NCBI GenBank assembly: GCA_017623215.1 | Contig: JAGAPO010000031.1 | Span: forward strand, 1-44,292 | Length of the DNA stretch: 44,292 bases | Direction of reading: 5' to 3' | Origin: Lachnospiraceae bacterium | GTDB lineage: Bacteria; Bacillota; Clostridia; Lachnospirales; Lachnospiraceae | Part shown: piece after piece, positions 17,496 to 25,143 of the stretch | How positions within the stretch are numbered: the stretch's first letter is position 1 | How the letters are laid out: every line of letters begins with the position of its first letter | The notes under the pieces: model-generated | Told to the model about the DNA's origin: nothing | Database searches by the model: none | Seen by the model: the letters and a program-made list of their open reading frames with translations, nothing else | Program-made: the position numbers and the translations under genes

Positions 17496-19565
17496 ATGAT
17501 GGGAAAGAAGCTGATATTAGAAGAGATTCAGGAGATATTGGATCGGATTCCGTATCCGGAGCACGCGGATTTTGATGAGGGAGAGGCGAAGGAAGATTCC
17601 GACAGGTTCGGCGAAGCAGATCAGAAGCGGGATTGCGTCCGGTCCGATGCAAGAGCGCAGAAGAGATTTTCCGTCACATCCGGCGAAGATGTACAGGCTG
17701 TGTGGGCAGAGCTGATCGACCAGATGAAGAAGGCGAAGGAACCGACGGATTATGTGCTGCAGCTGGAACCGGGAGAGCACGTGATAACAGCCCCTTTATG
17801 CATGGACGGCAGGGAATACAATGACGATATCCGACTGACGATCGAGGGAAAGAATGCCGTTCTGACCGGCAGTGTAAGACTCGATTCCTCGCGCTTCGCA
17901 CCGGTAGAAGGCAAACCGTATTATTGCTATGCCTTTGAGCCGGATGCGAGAGGAGAATACCCGGATTTCCACTTTGTGACGGTGAACGGGAGGATGCTTC
18001 GCCCCGCGGGACGCGGTTCGAGGCGGGCGACCGAAGCAAAACAATGTATCATCAAGTACCGCCGTACTTACGACGCCGCGACGAAAGCGGAGACGAATGT
18101 GAAGGGTGTTCCGAAGATGTATCTGGATGAGGAACTGTTCGCGGGAGTGACCGAGCGCGATTTTGAGACGATGGAACTGTACCTGGAACTGCATTGGTAT
18201 TTTGATATCGTACATATTGTAGGGATCGACTGGAATGACCGGATTCCGGAGGAACATCTGGTGGCCGTCCATATCCGTGAGGAGGAGTATCGGGCAATGC
18301 GGGCTCCGGCCGGTACGGACGAGAATTATTTTCCGGGACATATATACTGGGTGGAGAATTGTCTGACGTTCCTGGAACATCCGGGTGCTTATTACTATGA
18401 TCACTGTCGGGGCAGATTGTACTATTACCCGGAGAACGATGAACCGATAGCGGATGTGGCGTTCGGATATACGATGCCGGAGAATCTGCTGATTCTGAAA
18501 AATCTGAAGAACGTGCAGATCCGGAATCTGACCCTTACCGGCGTGGATCAGAAAGAACTCGAGCGCGGCGGCTACTACGCGGGACAGGCGGGCAATGTGT
18601 TCCGGGGTGAGGGTCTGAAATATGCGGCTGTGTATGGGGAAAACCTGGATGGAATCACAATATGCGGCTGTACCTTCCGCGATATGGCCGGGGATGGACT
18701 CAGCGTGCGCGGCAGACTGCGCCGGGTAAGGATTGCTTCGAACCGATTCTTCCATATCGGCGCGACGGCAATCCGCTGCGGTGATTTCTGCGTCTCCCGC
18801 TGGGCAGAAGAAGTGAGCATGAAGGAGCTGATTGTAGAAAATAATTACCTGGACGGAATTGGCTGGTTTTTGCGTGAAAGTGTAGCCCTGATGGTATCCA
18901 AGGTATTTAATGCACGAATCTGGTATAACACGATTCAGAACTGCTGCTACTCGGCGATTAGTGTGGGAACCCATTATGGACCGGGAAGTTTTCAAAAAGA
19001 TGCGGTAGGCGGCAACCTGCGGAATGTCGTCATCGCATTTAACAATATCACGGATTTCATGACTGATATGAGAGACGGAGCTGCTATATACACCCTGGGC
19101 TATAACGGAGATACAGGGATTCTCGAGCCGTTCAATTATATCCTTGGAAATGTCGCTGTCTGGTCGGATATCAGCGGGGATATTCACGGGGAGGGACATA
19201 CCAGCGGCTGGTACAATGATAATGGGTCGACTCACTGGCTGGATATGGGAAATATTCAGTTCCTGAATCCGAACCGCAGATGGCTGCGCATGTACTATCA
19301 TTATGTGCAGACGACCGCGGAGAATGTTACCATCCGCAGAAATGCGTATGTGAACCGGGTATCCGAGGAGAACCTCTACGGTGATCTTGCACAGGTCGGA
19401 GAGATTGGCGAGGCACTGCTTGAGAAGGAGATTATTTACTGGAACATTGATGCGGAGCGTAATATTCACGAGGCGGATACGACGTATTTCCGGACGGAGA
19501 ATGAGCTGTCAGAAGAATGGAGACGGCTCGTGGAGAACGCCGGTTATCGTGAAAAGAGCTTCTAA
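17496..19565 (+). CDS. Right-handed beta-helix glycosidase-like protein (GH141/GH120-like)
   Basis: The 689-residue protein has no signal peptide. An acidic, low-complexity stretch at about 20-60 precedes a right-handed parallel beta-helix. The plan PGEHVITAPL, then a strand holding FVTVNGRMLRPAGRG, then YYYDHCRGRLYYYPENDEP, then NVQIRNLTLTGV and ITICGCTFRDMAGDGLSV turns, is the plan of GH141 and GH120 enzymes and their relatives. Known GH141 members include an alpha-L-fucosidase from rhamnogalacturonan-II breakdown and xylanases, so activity cannot be fixed. Starts at 17496 or 17499 fit AAAGAGG best (4 or 7 bases away); an ATG at 17472 is also in frame. It sits 59 bases after GH105 and 50 before the GH94-like gene. 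Confidence 0.8.
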   Translation: MMGKKLILEEIQEILDRIPYPEHADFDEGEAKEDSDRFGEADQKRDCVRSDARAQKRFSVTSGEDVQAVWAELIDQMKKAKEPTDYVLQLEPGEHVITAPLCMDGREYNDDIRLTIEGKNAVLTGSVRLDSSRFAPVEGKPYYCYAFEPDARGEYPDFHFVTVNGRMLRPAGRGSRRATEAKQCIIKYRRTYDAATKAETNVKGVPKMYLDEELFAGVTERDFETMELYLELHWYFDIVHIVGIDWNDRIPEEHLVAVHIREEEYRAMRAPAGTDENYFPGHIYWVENCLTFLEHPGAYYYDHCRGRLYYYPENDEPIADVAFGYTMPENLLILKNLKNVQIRNLTLTGVDQKELERGGYYAGQAGNVFRGEGLKYAAVYGENLDGITICGCTFRDMAGDGLSVRGRLRRVRIASNRFFHIGATAIRCGDFCVSRWAEEVSMKELIVENNYLDGIGWFLRESVALMVSKVFNARIWYNTIQNCCYSAISVGTHYGPGSFQKDAVGGNLRNVVIAFNNITDFMTDMRDGAAIYTLGYNGDTGILEPFNYILGNVAVWSDISGDIHGEGHTSGWYNDNGSTHWLDMGNIQFLNPNRRWLRMYYHYVQTTAENVTIRRNAYVNRVSEENLYGDLAQVGEIGEALLEKEIIYWNIDAERNIHEADTTYFRTENELSEEWRRLVENAGYREKSF

Positions 19566-19615
19566 GGCAAAAAGTCTCGCCAAGGCAATCAAGTGCCTGA
19601 GGAATGGAGGATTTT

Positions 19616-21646
19616 ATGGAATACGGCAAGTTTATAGACGGAGGAAGAACCTACCGGATTCAGACGGCAAAGACGCCGACACCGTGGAAGAACCTACTGT
19701 TCAATGATGAGTATTTTACAGAAGTATCGCAGCGGTTGTGCGGAGCAGGCTTCGCGGTGCAGGAGTATAAAAGAACGCCTGTCCTTGCAGGCGACAAGGT
19801 GTTCTGGGTGAAAATCGGAGATAAGGCGTATCATCTGTGTCACGGAACGGGTCTGACCTATTCCTGCGAGCACCACATTCACAAGACGGTGCTGCGGGAA
19901 GAATTCGAGGAATTCGAGAGCGAGATCACGGTCTTTGTTCCGGAAAGCGGAAAAAGAGAACTGTGGCAGGTCAAGCTTACAAATAGGACTGCAAAGAGCC
20001 TGACCGCAGAGGTGTTCTCCTGTTTCGAATTCGCGAACATCGAGTACCTGAGCCTGGAATGCGAGTACGACCGGGAAAAGGGATATTTCTGCAAGAGCTC
20101 CTTCCCGTATCATATTACCTATGATGAGTACGAGAAGCTGAAAGGTACGGAGAGAAAAATATATGTTATGAGCAGTGCGGAAGTAAAAAGCTTTGAGTGC
20201 TCGAAGCAGAAGTTTTATGGAGGGGATAATCCTTATAGCGTACCCCGGATGGTAGAACTGGGGAGAGGAACCAATGAGAAATGTGAGTACGAGGACTGCG
20301 TTGCCGGATTTCATCATGAGTTCGTGCTTGGAAGCCTAAAAGCAGGAGCTGTCTGCTTTGTCGCGGGAGAGGCCGGAACACGGGAAGAGATTGATCGCAT
20401 TCAGGCAAATCGGCCGGATTTTGAGCAGGAACTGAAGGCAGCGGAGAAGAAATGGGAGTCGTATATGAATGCACTTCAGATTGATTCCGGCTATGACGAT
20501 CTGAACTGGTTCGTCAACTGCTGGCTGAAAAAACAGATGGTCTATCTGGCCAGAATGAACCGTGGAGGAGTCTATTGTCCTGTAAGAAATCAACTGCAGG
20601 ATGCAATGGGCTACGCGGTTCTGGATCCGGAAGGAGCCTTTGAGCTTGGTCTAAGAGTGCTGCGCAGACAAAAAGAAAATGGGTATCTCAAACAGTGGTA
20701 TATGACGGATGGTTCGCCGGATAAGGGGCTTTGTCTGATTCATCACAGTGACGCCTGCGTATGGCTGATTATCTGCATGACGGAGATTATAGAGCTGACC
20801 GGCAAGTTAGAGTATTATGGGAAGAAGGAAGCATATTCCGACAGCGGTTTGGAAGAGACGATATATGAGCATCTGAGAAAAGGCGCGCTGTATATGGCTT
20901 CTCAGATTGGTTCTCATGGGTTATGCCTGATGAAGGACGGAGACTGGACCGACCCCATTAACGGTGCAGGACGAAAAGGAAGGGGCGAATCTGTCTGGAA
21001 TACCCTTGCGTTAATCTATGCAATTAAGAAATTGTGTGCCGTGAGGTTCGATGAAGAGCTGGACAGAATCAGAGCCTCTTTGACAGAAGCGGTGAATACA
21101 TACGGATGGGACGGGGATCGATACCTCGCCGGGTATGATGACGAGGGAATCCCGTTCGGCAGCAGAGTGGAAGAGGAAGCAAGCCTGTTCCTGAATGCGC
21201 AGACCTGGGCCTTAATTGCCGGAGTGTGCGACGAGGAAAGAATTCAGATTCTGAAAAGACAGATCGGAACGCTGAAAACGGATTTCGGATATCTTCTGCT
21301 GTACCCTCCTTTTAAAAGCTGGAATCCGAGATGGGGAAAGATCAGTATCAAGCAGAAGGGAACGACAGAGAACGGTTCGGTCTATTGCCACGGCAATCTG
21401 TTCAAGGCATACGCGGATTTCCTGATCGGAGACAGAGAAGCTGCGGTCGCCACCATGCGCAGTATCCTGCCGACCAATGAAAGGAATGGCCCCGATAAAA
21501 ACCTGCAGGTGCCGATCTTTGTTCCGAATTACTATTTTGGGTGCGAAGGAGAGAATCTGGGACATTCGAGCAATGTCTACAGCACCGGGGCGGCAGCCTG
21601 GATGCTGTGGCTGGCAAAAAAGTATATGAATGATGGAAACAAGTAA
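19616..21646 (+). CDS. Divergent GH94-like (disaccharide phosphorylase-like) protein
   Basis: The 676-residue cytoplasmic protein shares the plan of the GH94 phosphorylase at 27682: a start of the MxYGxF type, an N-terminal beta-sandwich with PTPWKNLLFNDEYFTEVSQ, and an (alpha/alpha)6 barrel. The catalytic-acid site that reads SDDxxW in canonical GH94 reads SDACVW here (Ser378-Asp379-Ala380). The phosphate-site His is kept (His592 in NGSVYCHGN), and STGAAAWM near the end resembles the family's phosphate-binding TGTSGW. It is about 100 residues shorter than the 27682 enzyme, ending soon after that motif without the C-terminal sandwich. ATG 19616 follows ATGGAGG by 5 bases. Phosphorolysis is possible but unproven; a hydrolase or a new phosphorylase subgroup also fits. 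It is the last gene before a terminator. Confidence 0.8.
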   Translation: MEYGKFIDGGRTYRIQTAKTPTPWKNLLFNDEYFTEVSQRLCGAGFAVQEYKRTPVLAGDKVFWVKIGDKAYHLCHGTGLTYSCEHHIHKTVLREEFEEFESEITVFVPESGKRELWQVKLTNRTAKSLTAEVFSCFEFANIEYLSLECEYDREKGYFCKSSFPYHITYDEYEKLKGTERKIYVMSSAEVKSFECSKQKFYGGDNPYSVPRMVELGRGTNEKCEYEDCVAGFHHEFVLGSLKAGAVCFVAGEAGTREEIDRIQANRPDFEQELKAAEKKWESYMNALQIDSGYDDLNWFVNCWLKKQMVYLARMNRGGVYCPVRNQLQDAMGYAVLDPEGAFELGLRVLRRQKENGYLKQWYMTDGSPDKGLCLIHHSDACVWLIICMTEIIELTGKLEYYGKKEAYSDSGLEETIYEHLRKGALYMASQIGSHGLCLMKDGDWTDPINGAGRKGRGESVWNTLALIYAIKKLCAVRFDEELDRIRASLTEAVNTYGWDGDRYLAGYDDEGIPFGSRVEEEASLFLNAQTWALIAGVCDEERIQILKRQIGTLKTDFGYLLLYPPFKSWNPRWGKISIKQKGTTENGSVYCHGNLFKAYADFLIGDREAAVATMRSILPTNERNGPDKNLQVPIFVPNYYFGCEGENLGHSSNVYSTGAAAWMLWLAKKYMNDGNK

Positions 21647-21685
21647 AAAAATGTTGAAAAATTAAAGATAATAAAAAAATTAATG

Positions 21686-21714
21686 TTGTTTTAGCTCACG
21701 CTAACTGGTAAAAT
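21686..21714 (+). promoter_or_regulatory. Promoter between GH94-like gene and two-component system
   Basis: The -35 box TTGTTT (21686-21691), a 17-base spacer and the -10 box TAAAAT (21709-21714) form a plausible sigma-A promoter about 40 bases after the GH94-like stop. Transcripts would start near 21721 and meet the strong terminator at 21753-21795, so either a short RNA or a conditional leader for the response regulator is expected. Confidence 0.5.
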
Positions 21715-21720
21715 AAAGAG

Positions 21721-21795
21721 GGACTCTTATTAAGAGGCGAAATACAGGAGACAGACTCTAAGCTGATTGAAAGGTCGGTTTAGGGTCTTTTTTTT
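21721..21795 (+). ncRNA. Candidate short RNA or attenuator leader (about 75 nt)
   Basis: The stretch from the predicted start near 21721 to the T run at 21795 would make a roughly 75-base RNA: a small CTCTT/AAGAG stem (21724-21736), a single-stranded purine-rich part, then the long terminator hairpin. No open reading frame with a ribosome site is seen in it. It could equally be only the operon terminator preceded by chance promoter-like bases. Confidence 0.3.
21753..21795 (+). terminator. Strong intrinsic terminator with GAAA tetraloop
   Basis: Arms 21753-21768 and 21773-21788 pair over 16 bases with several G-U pairs and close on a GAAA tetraloop; eight T residues follow (21788-21795). It ends the enzyme gene run that starts at 8371 or stops read-through from the promoter at 21686. 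Confidence 0.85.
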
Positions 21796-21883
21796 AAAAT
21801 GGGTTATAATACAGAAGGTAGATATGGTATCCGGTAATAGGATTGGGCACGCAGTGCACATGGCATAATCAAGGAGGCTTTTT

Positions 21884-22933
21884 ATGTATCGAGTTATTAT
21901 TGTCGAAGACGAAAAAGTATTACGAAAAGGATTGACCAATTTGGTGCCCTGGGAGGAGCTGGGATTTGAGGTATGTGGGGCATTTGCAGATGGCGAAGAG
22001 GCCTATGTATGGTTAAAGACGAATCCCTGTGATGTGGTTCTGACAGACATCATGATGGGAAAGATGGATGGTCTGGAGCTTGCAAGACAGATTCATATCG
22101 AATCTCCCTTTATTAAGGTTGTAATCCTGAGCGGGTATGCAGATTTTTCAAATGCGCGGGCTGCAATACAATATGGAGTCAAAGACTTTTTGGAAAAGCC
22201 GGTTGATGAGGATGAACTGGCAGGAACCTTTCGGAAGATTAAAAACGAGTTGGATGAAGAAGGCCAGGAGAACCCGGATCGAGAAGAATTAGCTACCTGG
22301 AGTCAGCTGCTGGTTCTGGAAATTAATTCCGGAAATAATGCATCCATAGGAAATGTTCTTGGTGATTACATGGATCGAATTGTGTCGCTGCCGCTGAGCA
22401 CGATTCAAAAGCGCTTGGAGTATTTGTGTTATGAGATTGCGCGAGTATATAAGAGCCGCGGAATTGATGTCTGGACTGTGACAAACGAGTTCTACAGTAT
22501 CATGTCGGTCTATAAGCAAAAGGATTATCAGGCTCTATACAACTGTGTGCTGGAAATGTTCCTGGCATTGAAAGCCGGAATCGAGAATAAGGGAGAAGGA
22601 GAGACCGATGATTATATTATTGAGCGGATCAAACGGTATATTCAGAATCACCTTGGGGAGGATATTGGAAATGTTGAGATTGCGAAGGCACACAGGCTGC
22701 ATCCCGTGTATATGGGGAAGCTCTTTCGGGAGCAGACCGGAATGACCCTGTCGGAATATACGATAAAGGTCAGGATGGAACGGGCGTGCGAACTACTGAA
22801 GAAAAATAAATATTCGATTGGGGAGATTGGCCGTATGGTAGGGTACAACGCATCGTACTATTTTTCGGCCGTATTTAAGAAATATACGGGATTTACTCCG
22901 ACGGAGTACCGTGACAGAGTGACAAAAACCTGA
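21884..22933 (+). CDS. YesN-type response regulator with AraC DNA-binding domain
   Basis: The 349-residue cytoplasmic regulator has a receiver domain at 1-120 with the acid pocket Glu8/Asp9, phosphate-accepting Asp55 (VVLTDIMM) and the Lys of FLEKPVDED. A linker at about 125-245 precedes a C-terminal AraC/XylS double helix-turn-helix at about 248-345 (IAKAHRLHPVYMGKLFREQTG and IGRMVGYNASYYFSAVFKKYTGFTPTEYR). The ATG follows AAGGAGG by 7 bases. The sensor kinase gene follows 69 bases later. In such pairs the kinase senses an extracellular sugar directly or through a binding protein, and the regulator turns on the nearby sugar operon; likely targets here are the promoters before 6798 and 25144. 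Confidence 0.93.
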   Translation: MYRVIIVEDEKVLRKGLTNLVPWEELGFEVCGAFADGEEAYVWLKTNPCDVVLTDIMMGKMDGLELARQIHIESPFIKVVILSGYADFSNARAAIQYGVKDFLEKPVDEDELAGTFRKIKNELDEEGQENPDREELATWSQLLVLEINSGNNASIGNVLGDYMDRIVSLPLSTIQKRLEYLCYEIARVYKSRGIDVWTVTNEFYSIMSVYKQKDYQALYNCVLEMFLALKAGIENKGEGETDDYIIERIKRYIQNHLGEDIGNVEIAKAHRLHPVYMGKLFREQTGMTLSEYTIKVRMERACELLKKNKYSIGEIGRMVGYNASYYFSAVFKKYTGFTPTEYRDRVTKT

Positions 22934-23002
22934 TAGAGCAGAGGAAAAGGCTGTGCCCGGCGGCCCGAACCCGAGGGTTACCGGCAGGAATGGAGAGTAG
23001 CA

Positions 23003-24781
23003 TTGAAGATACAAAAGAAAGTGGGAAAAAGCATCTGGTATTATATCAAGAATTACAAATTTAAAAGTCTCTTGATCCAGAATTTTCTGTTTATTGTTAC
23101 ATTTGCGACAGTGCCGCTGATTACTACGATCTATCGGAATTATGTGAGCTTTGAACAGGAGATGAACCTGAGGATGGAGGAGAGCAATATGGAGCTCCTT
23201 CTGAAAAGTGCAACGGTAATTGATAATATTGTTTCTGATGTTATGACCATATTGGAAGAGATGCAGGATTCCCCGGAGTGCCGTTATTTGTATGAGTCGA
23301 ATTATTTCAGTGCGCAATATCGAGAAAACGCAGAATGGGTAAAGGGGAGAATCGAGGATTATAAGATTCACTATCCTTATGTAAAGTCGATTTGCTTATA
23401 CTCGAAACGGAATCAGCTGGTGTTGGACGATACTGAAATTGTGTCGATTGAAGAGATTGAGGGCAGAGGGTATAAATGGTACGACATTGATCGAATCTTT
23501 CCGATGGAGGATCCGTATACGCTGGTTGGAGACGATGGAAATATTATGTTCTGTGCGCCTTTATATCGGGAAGAATCCATTGCGGCGGGGCTTCTCGTCG
23601 TCAATGTTGATACGGCAGTGCTCGGAAATCGTCTGGAGAGGGAAGCGGCACCTGCGGCCCGCAGCTTTTTTATCCTGGATATCAGCGGTCAGGCCATGTA
23701 TTGCAATAACGAAGAGAATTTGCTCGGAGCTCATAAGCAATACTACCAACGGTTAATCGGAAAAGCGCGGAATGCGGAAAGCAGCATGGAAGAGGCGGAA
23801 AACAGCACAAAGGTGGTATCGGTCAGCAGTTCGATTCACAGAAGCTGGAAATATGCATTAGTTACAGATAAGCCTCTTTATACGGAAGAAATGGGTAAGC
23901 TGAGGAATTTGTTGGTGGGTTCTGTGATAACCGGAGTATTGCCGAGCCTTTTGGTTGCTTATCTCATTACGGTTGTCACCTATCGTCCGGTGAAAAAGAT
24001 ACTGAATGTCGTGGAAAAACCGGAGGAGTATATCTATAACGAGAGGGAGGCGTCGAATGAGGTACTGTACATTACAAGTAATATTTTGAATACAATCGAC
24101 AGAAAAGAGAAGATGGAGGATGAGCTGACCAATCGTCTGCAGTCTCTGAGAGTGGCCCAGTCATTGGCGCTGCAGTTCCAGGTGGATCCCCACTTTTTAT
24201 TTAATACGTTGGAGATGATTAAATGGACCACTGTGGAGGATATGGGTTCCGGCAACAGAGCCAGCAGGCAGCTCACGAAAGTGGCGCGCCTGTATCGAAT
24301 TGCATTAGAGTCTGATAATATGATACTGCCGTTAAAGGAGGAGATCGAGTTCCTGCATCTGTATATTGAAATTCTGGATATTCGATATGATGGGAGCATT
24401 CGATTTGAGTGGGAAATTGATGAGAAGCTGTATGATTGCAGAGTGGTTAAGCTATGCATTCAACCTCTGATTGAGAACGCAGTTAAGCACGGGTTAAAGC
24501 CAAAAAACTATAATGGAACGATATGGATTCGTGCGGAGCGAGTGGGTGAGACGATGTGCATCTGTGTTGAGAATGACGGAGTAGAGATGTCTGTATCGGA
24601 AATCGCAGCGATGAATCATTCGTTTGCCGGAAGAAACGGCTTCCAGGATGCCAGAGTAGGGCTGCTGAATATCAATGAACGAATTAAGCTGCTCTATGGT
24701 CTCGAATATGGCCTGAAGCTGGAGAAACGTGGTGAGGGACTGCAGGGAATGAAGGTAATACTTACATTTCCTATTACATAG
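23003..24781 (+). CDS. YesM-type sensor histidine kinase
   Basis: The 592-residue membrane kinase starts at TTG 23003, 5 bases after GGAGAG; the first internal ATG would remove the first helix. Helix 1 is at about 25-45, an extracellular sensor domain (Cache-like in outline) at about 46-300, and helix 2 at about 302-326 (VTGVLPSLLVAYLITVV region). The cytoplasmic kinase is of the PF06580 kind: FQVDPHFLFNTLEMIKW with phospho-accepting His397, N-box IQPLIENAVKHGL, and G-box region ARVGLLNINERIKLLYG. Its partner is the response regulator just upstream. The signal is probably a breakdown product of the target glycan. A strong terminator follows at 24829. Confidence 0.92.
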   Translation: MKIQKKVGKSIWYYIKNYKFKSLLIQNFLFIVTFATVPLITTIYRNYVSFEQEMNLRMEESNMELLLKSATVIDNIVSDVMTILEEMQDSPECRYLYESNYFSAQYRENAEWVKGRIEDYKIHYPYVKSICLYSKRNQLVLDDTEIVSIEEIEGRGYKWYDIDRIFPMEDPYTLVGDDGNIMFCAPLYREESIAAGLLVVNVDTAVLGNRLEREAAPAARSFFILDISGQAMYCNNEENLLGAHKQYYQRLIGKARNAESSMEEAENSTKVVSVSSSIHRSWKYALVTDKPLYTEEMGKLRNLLVGSVITGVLPSLLVAYLITVVTYRPVKKILNVVEKPEEYIYNEREASNEVLYITSNILNTIDRKEKMEDELTNRLQSLRVAQSLALQFQVDPHFLFNTLEMIKWTTVEDMGSGNRASRQLTKVARLYRIALESDNMILPLKEEIEFLHLYIEILDIRYDGSIRFEWEIDEKLYDCRVVKLCIQPLIENAVKHGLKPKNYNGTIWIRAERVGETMCICVENDGVEMSVSEIAAMNHSFAGRNGFQDARVGLLNINERIKLLYGLEYGLKLEKRGEGLQGMKVILTFPIT

Positions 24782-24828
24782 AGTAAGATTGTGCTGCCTT
24801 TGCGCAGGGGCGATCCGGCATGTTGGGT

Positions 24829-24887
24829 AACGTGTCGCTGGAATGACAGGAGAAATATGCTTCCTGTCGTTCGGGCGGCACGTTTTT
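24829..24887 (+). terminator. Intrinsic terminator after the sensor kinase
   Basis: Two stacked stems: outer arms 24829-24838 and 24875-24884 (10 pairs), inner arms 24842-24851 and 24862-24871 (10 pairs), each with one G-U, followed by TTTTT at 24883-24887. It separates the regulators from the GH95/GH94 unit. The gap 24782-25143 otherwise holds only a promoter at 24984 and a run of seven C at 25019-25025. Confidence 0.85.
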
Positions 24888-24983
24888 GTTATTCCGCTTA
24901 TTTGGACGGAGGCTGTGTGGAATTGGATCACGGGCAGGTTCAAAGGGGGAATATAACGAAATCACGGAACTAAGGTAAAAATT

Positions 24984-25012
24984 TTGTAAGGATGTCAAAA
25001 ATTTGATATTGT
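24984..25012 (+). promoter_or_regulatory. Promoter of the GH95-GH94 unit
   Basis: The -35 box TTGTAA (24984-24989), a 17-base spacer and the -10 box TATTGT (25007-25012) lie about 130 bases before the GH95 start. The long untranslated leader has a seven-C run and GGCTGGTAAGCT, with no clear riboswitch fold that I can draw. A weak -10 would fit an activator-dependent promoter. Confidence 0.45.
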
Positions 25013-25143
25013 AGAACGCCCCCCCGGCTGGTAAGCTAAAAATGAGGACGTATCTGCCGTTTGGAATTCTTTGAAACGGTTGATTGGAGAGACAATATGG
25101 CAAGAGTCTTGGAGAGAAGAGCGTACTGAGAATGGAGATGCAT

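Noticed and set aside
17796..19469. 557-codon open frame on the minus strand
   Set aside because: Antisense to the beta-helix gene, whose own motifs and ribosome site are convincing; composition is that of a shadow frame.
21805..21810. TATAAT just after the terminator, as promoter of the response regulator
   Set aside because: The -10 is perfect but no acceptable -35 lies 16-18 bases upstream (AGGGTC); kept only as a possibility, not listed.
25013..25143. Riboswitch in the GH95 leader
   Set aside because: The long leader and C run drew attention, but I could draw no conserved aptamer or terminator-antiterminator pair.
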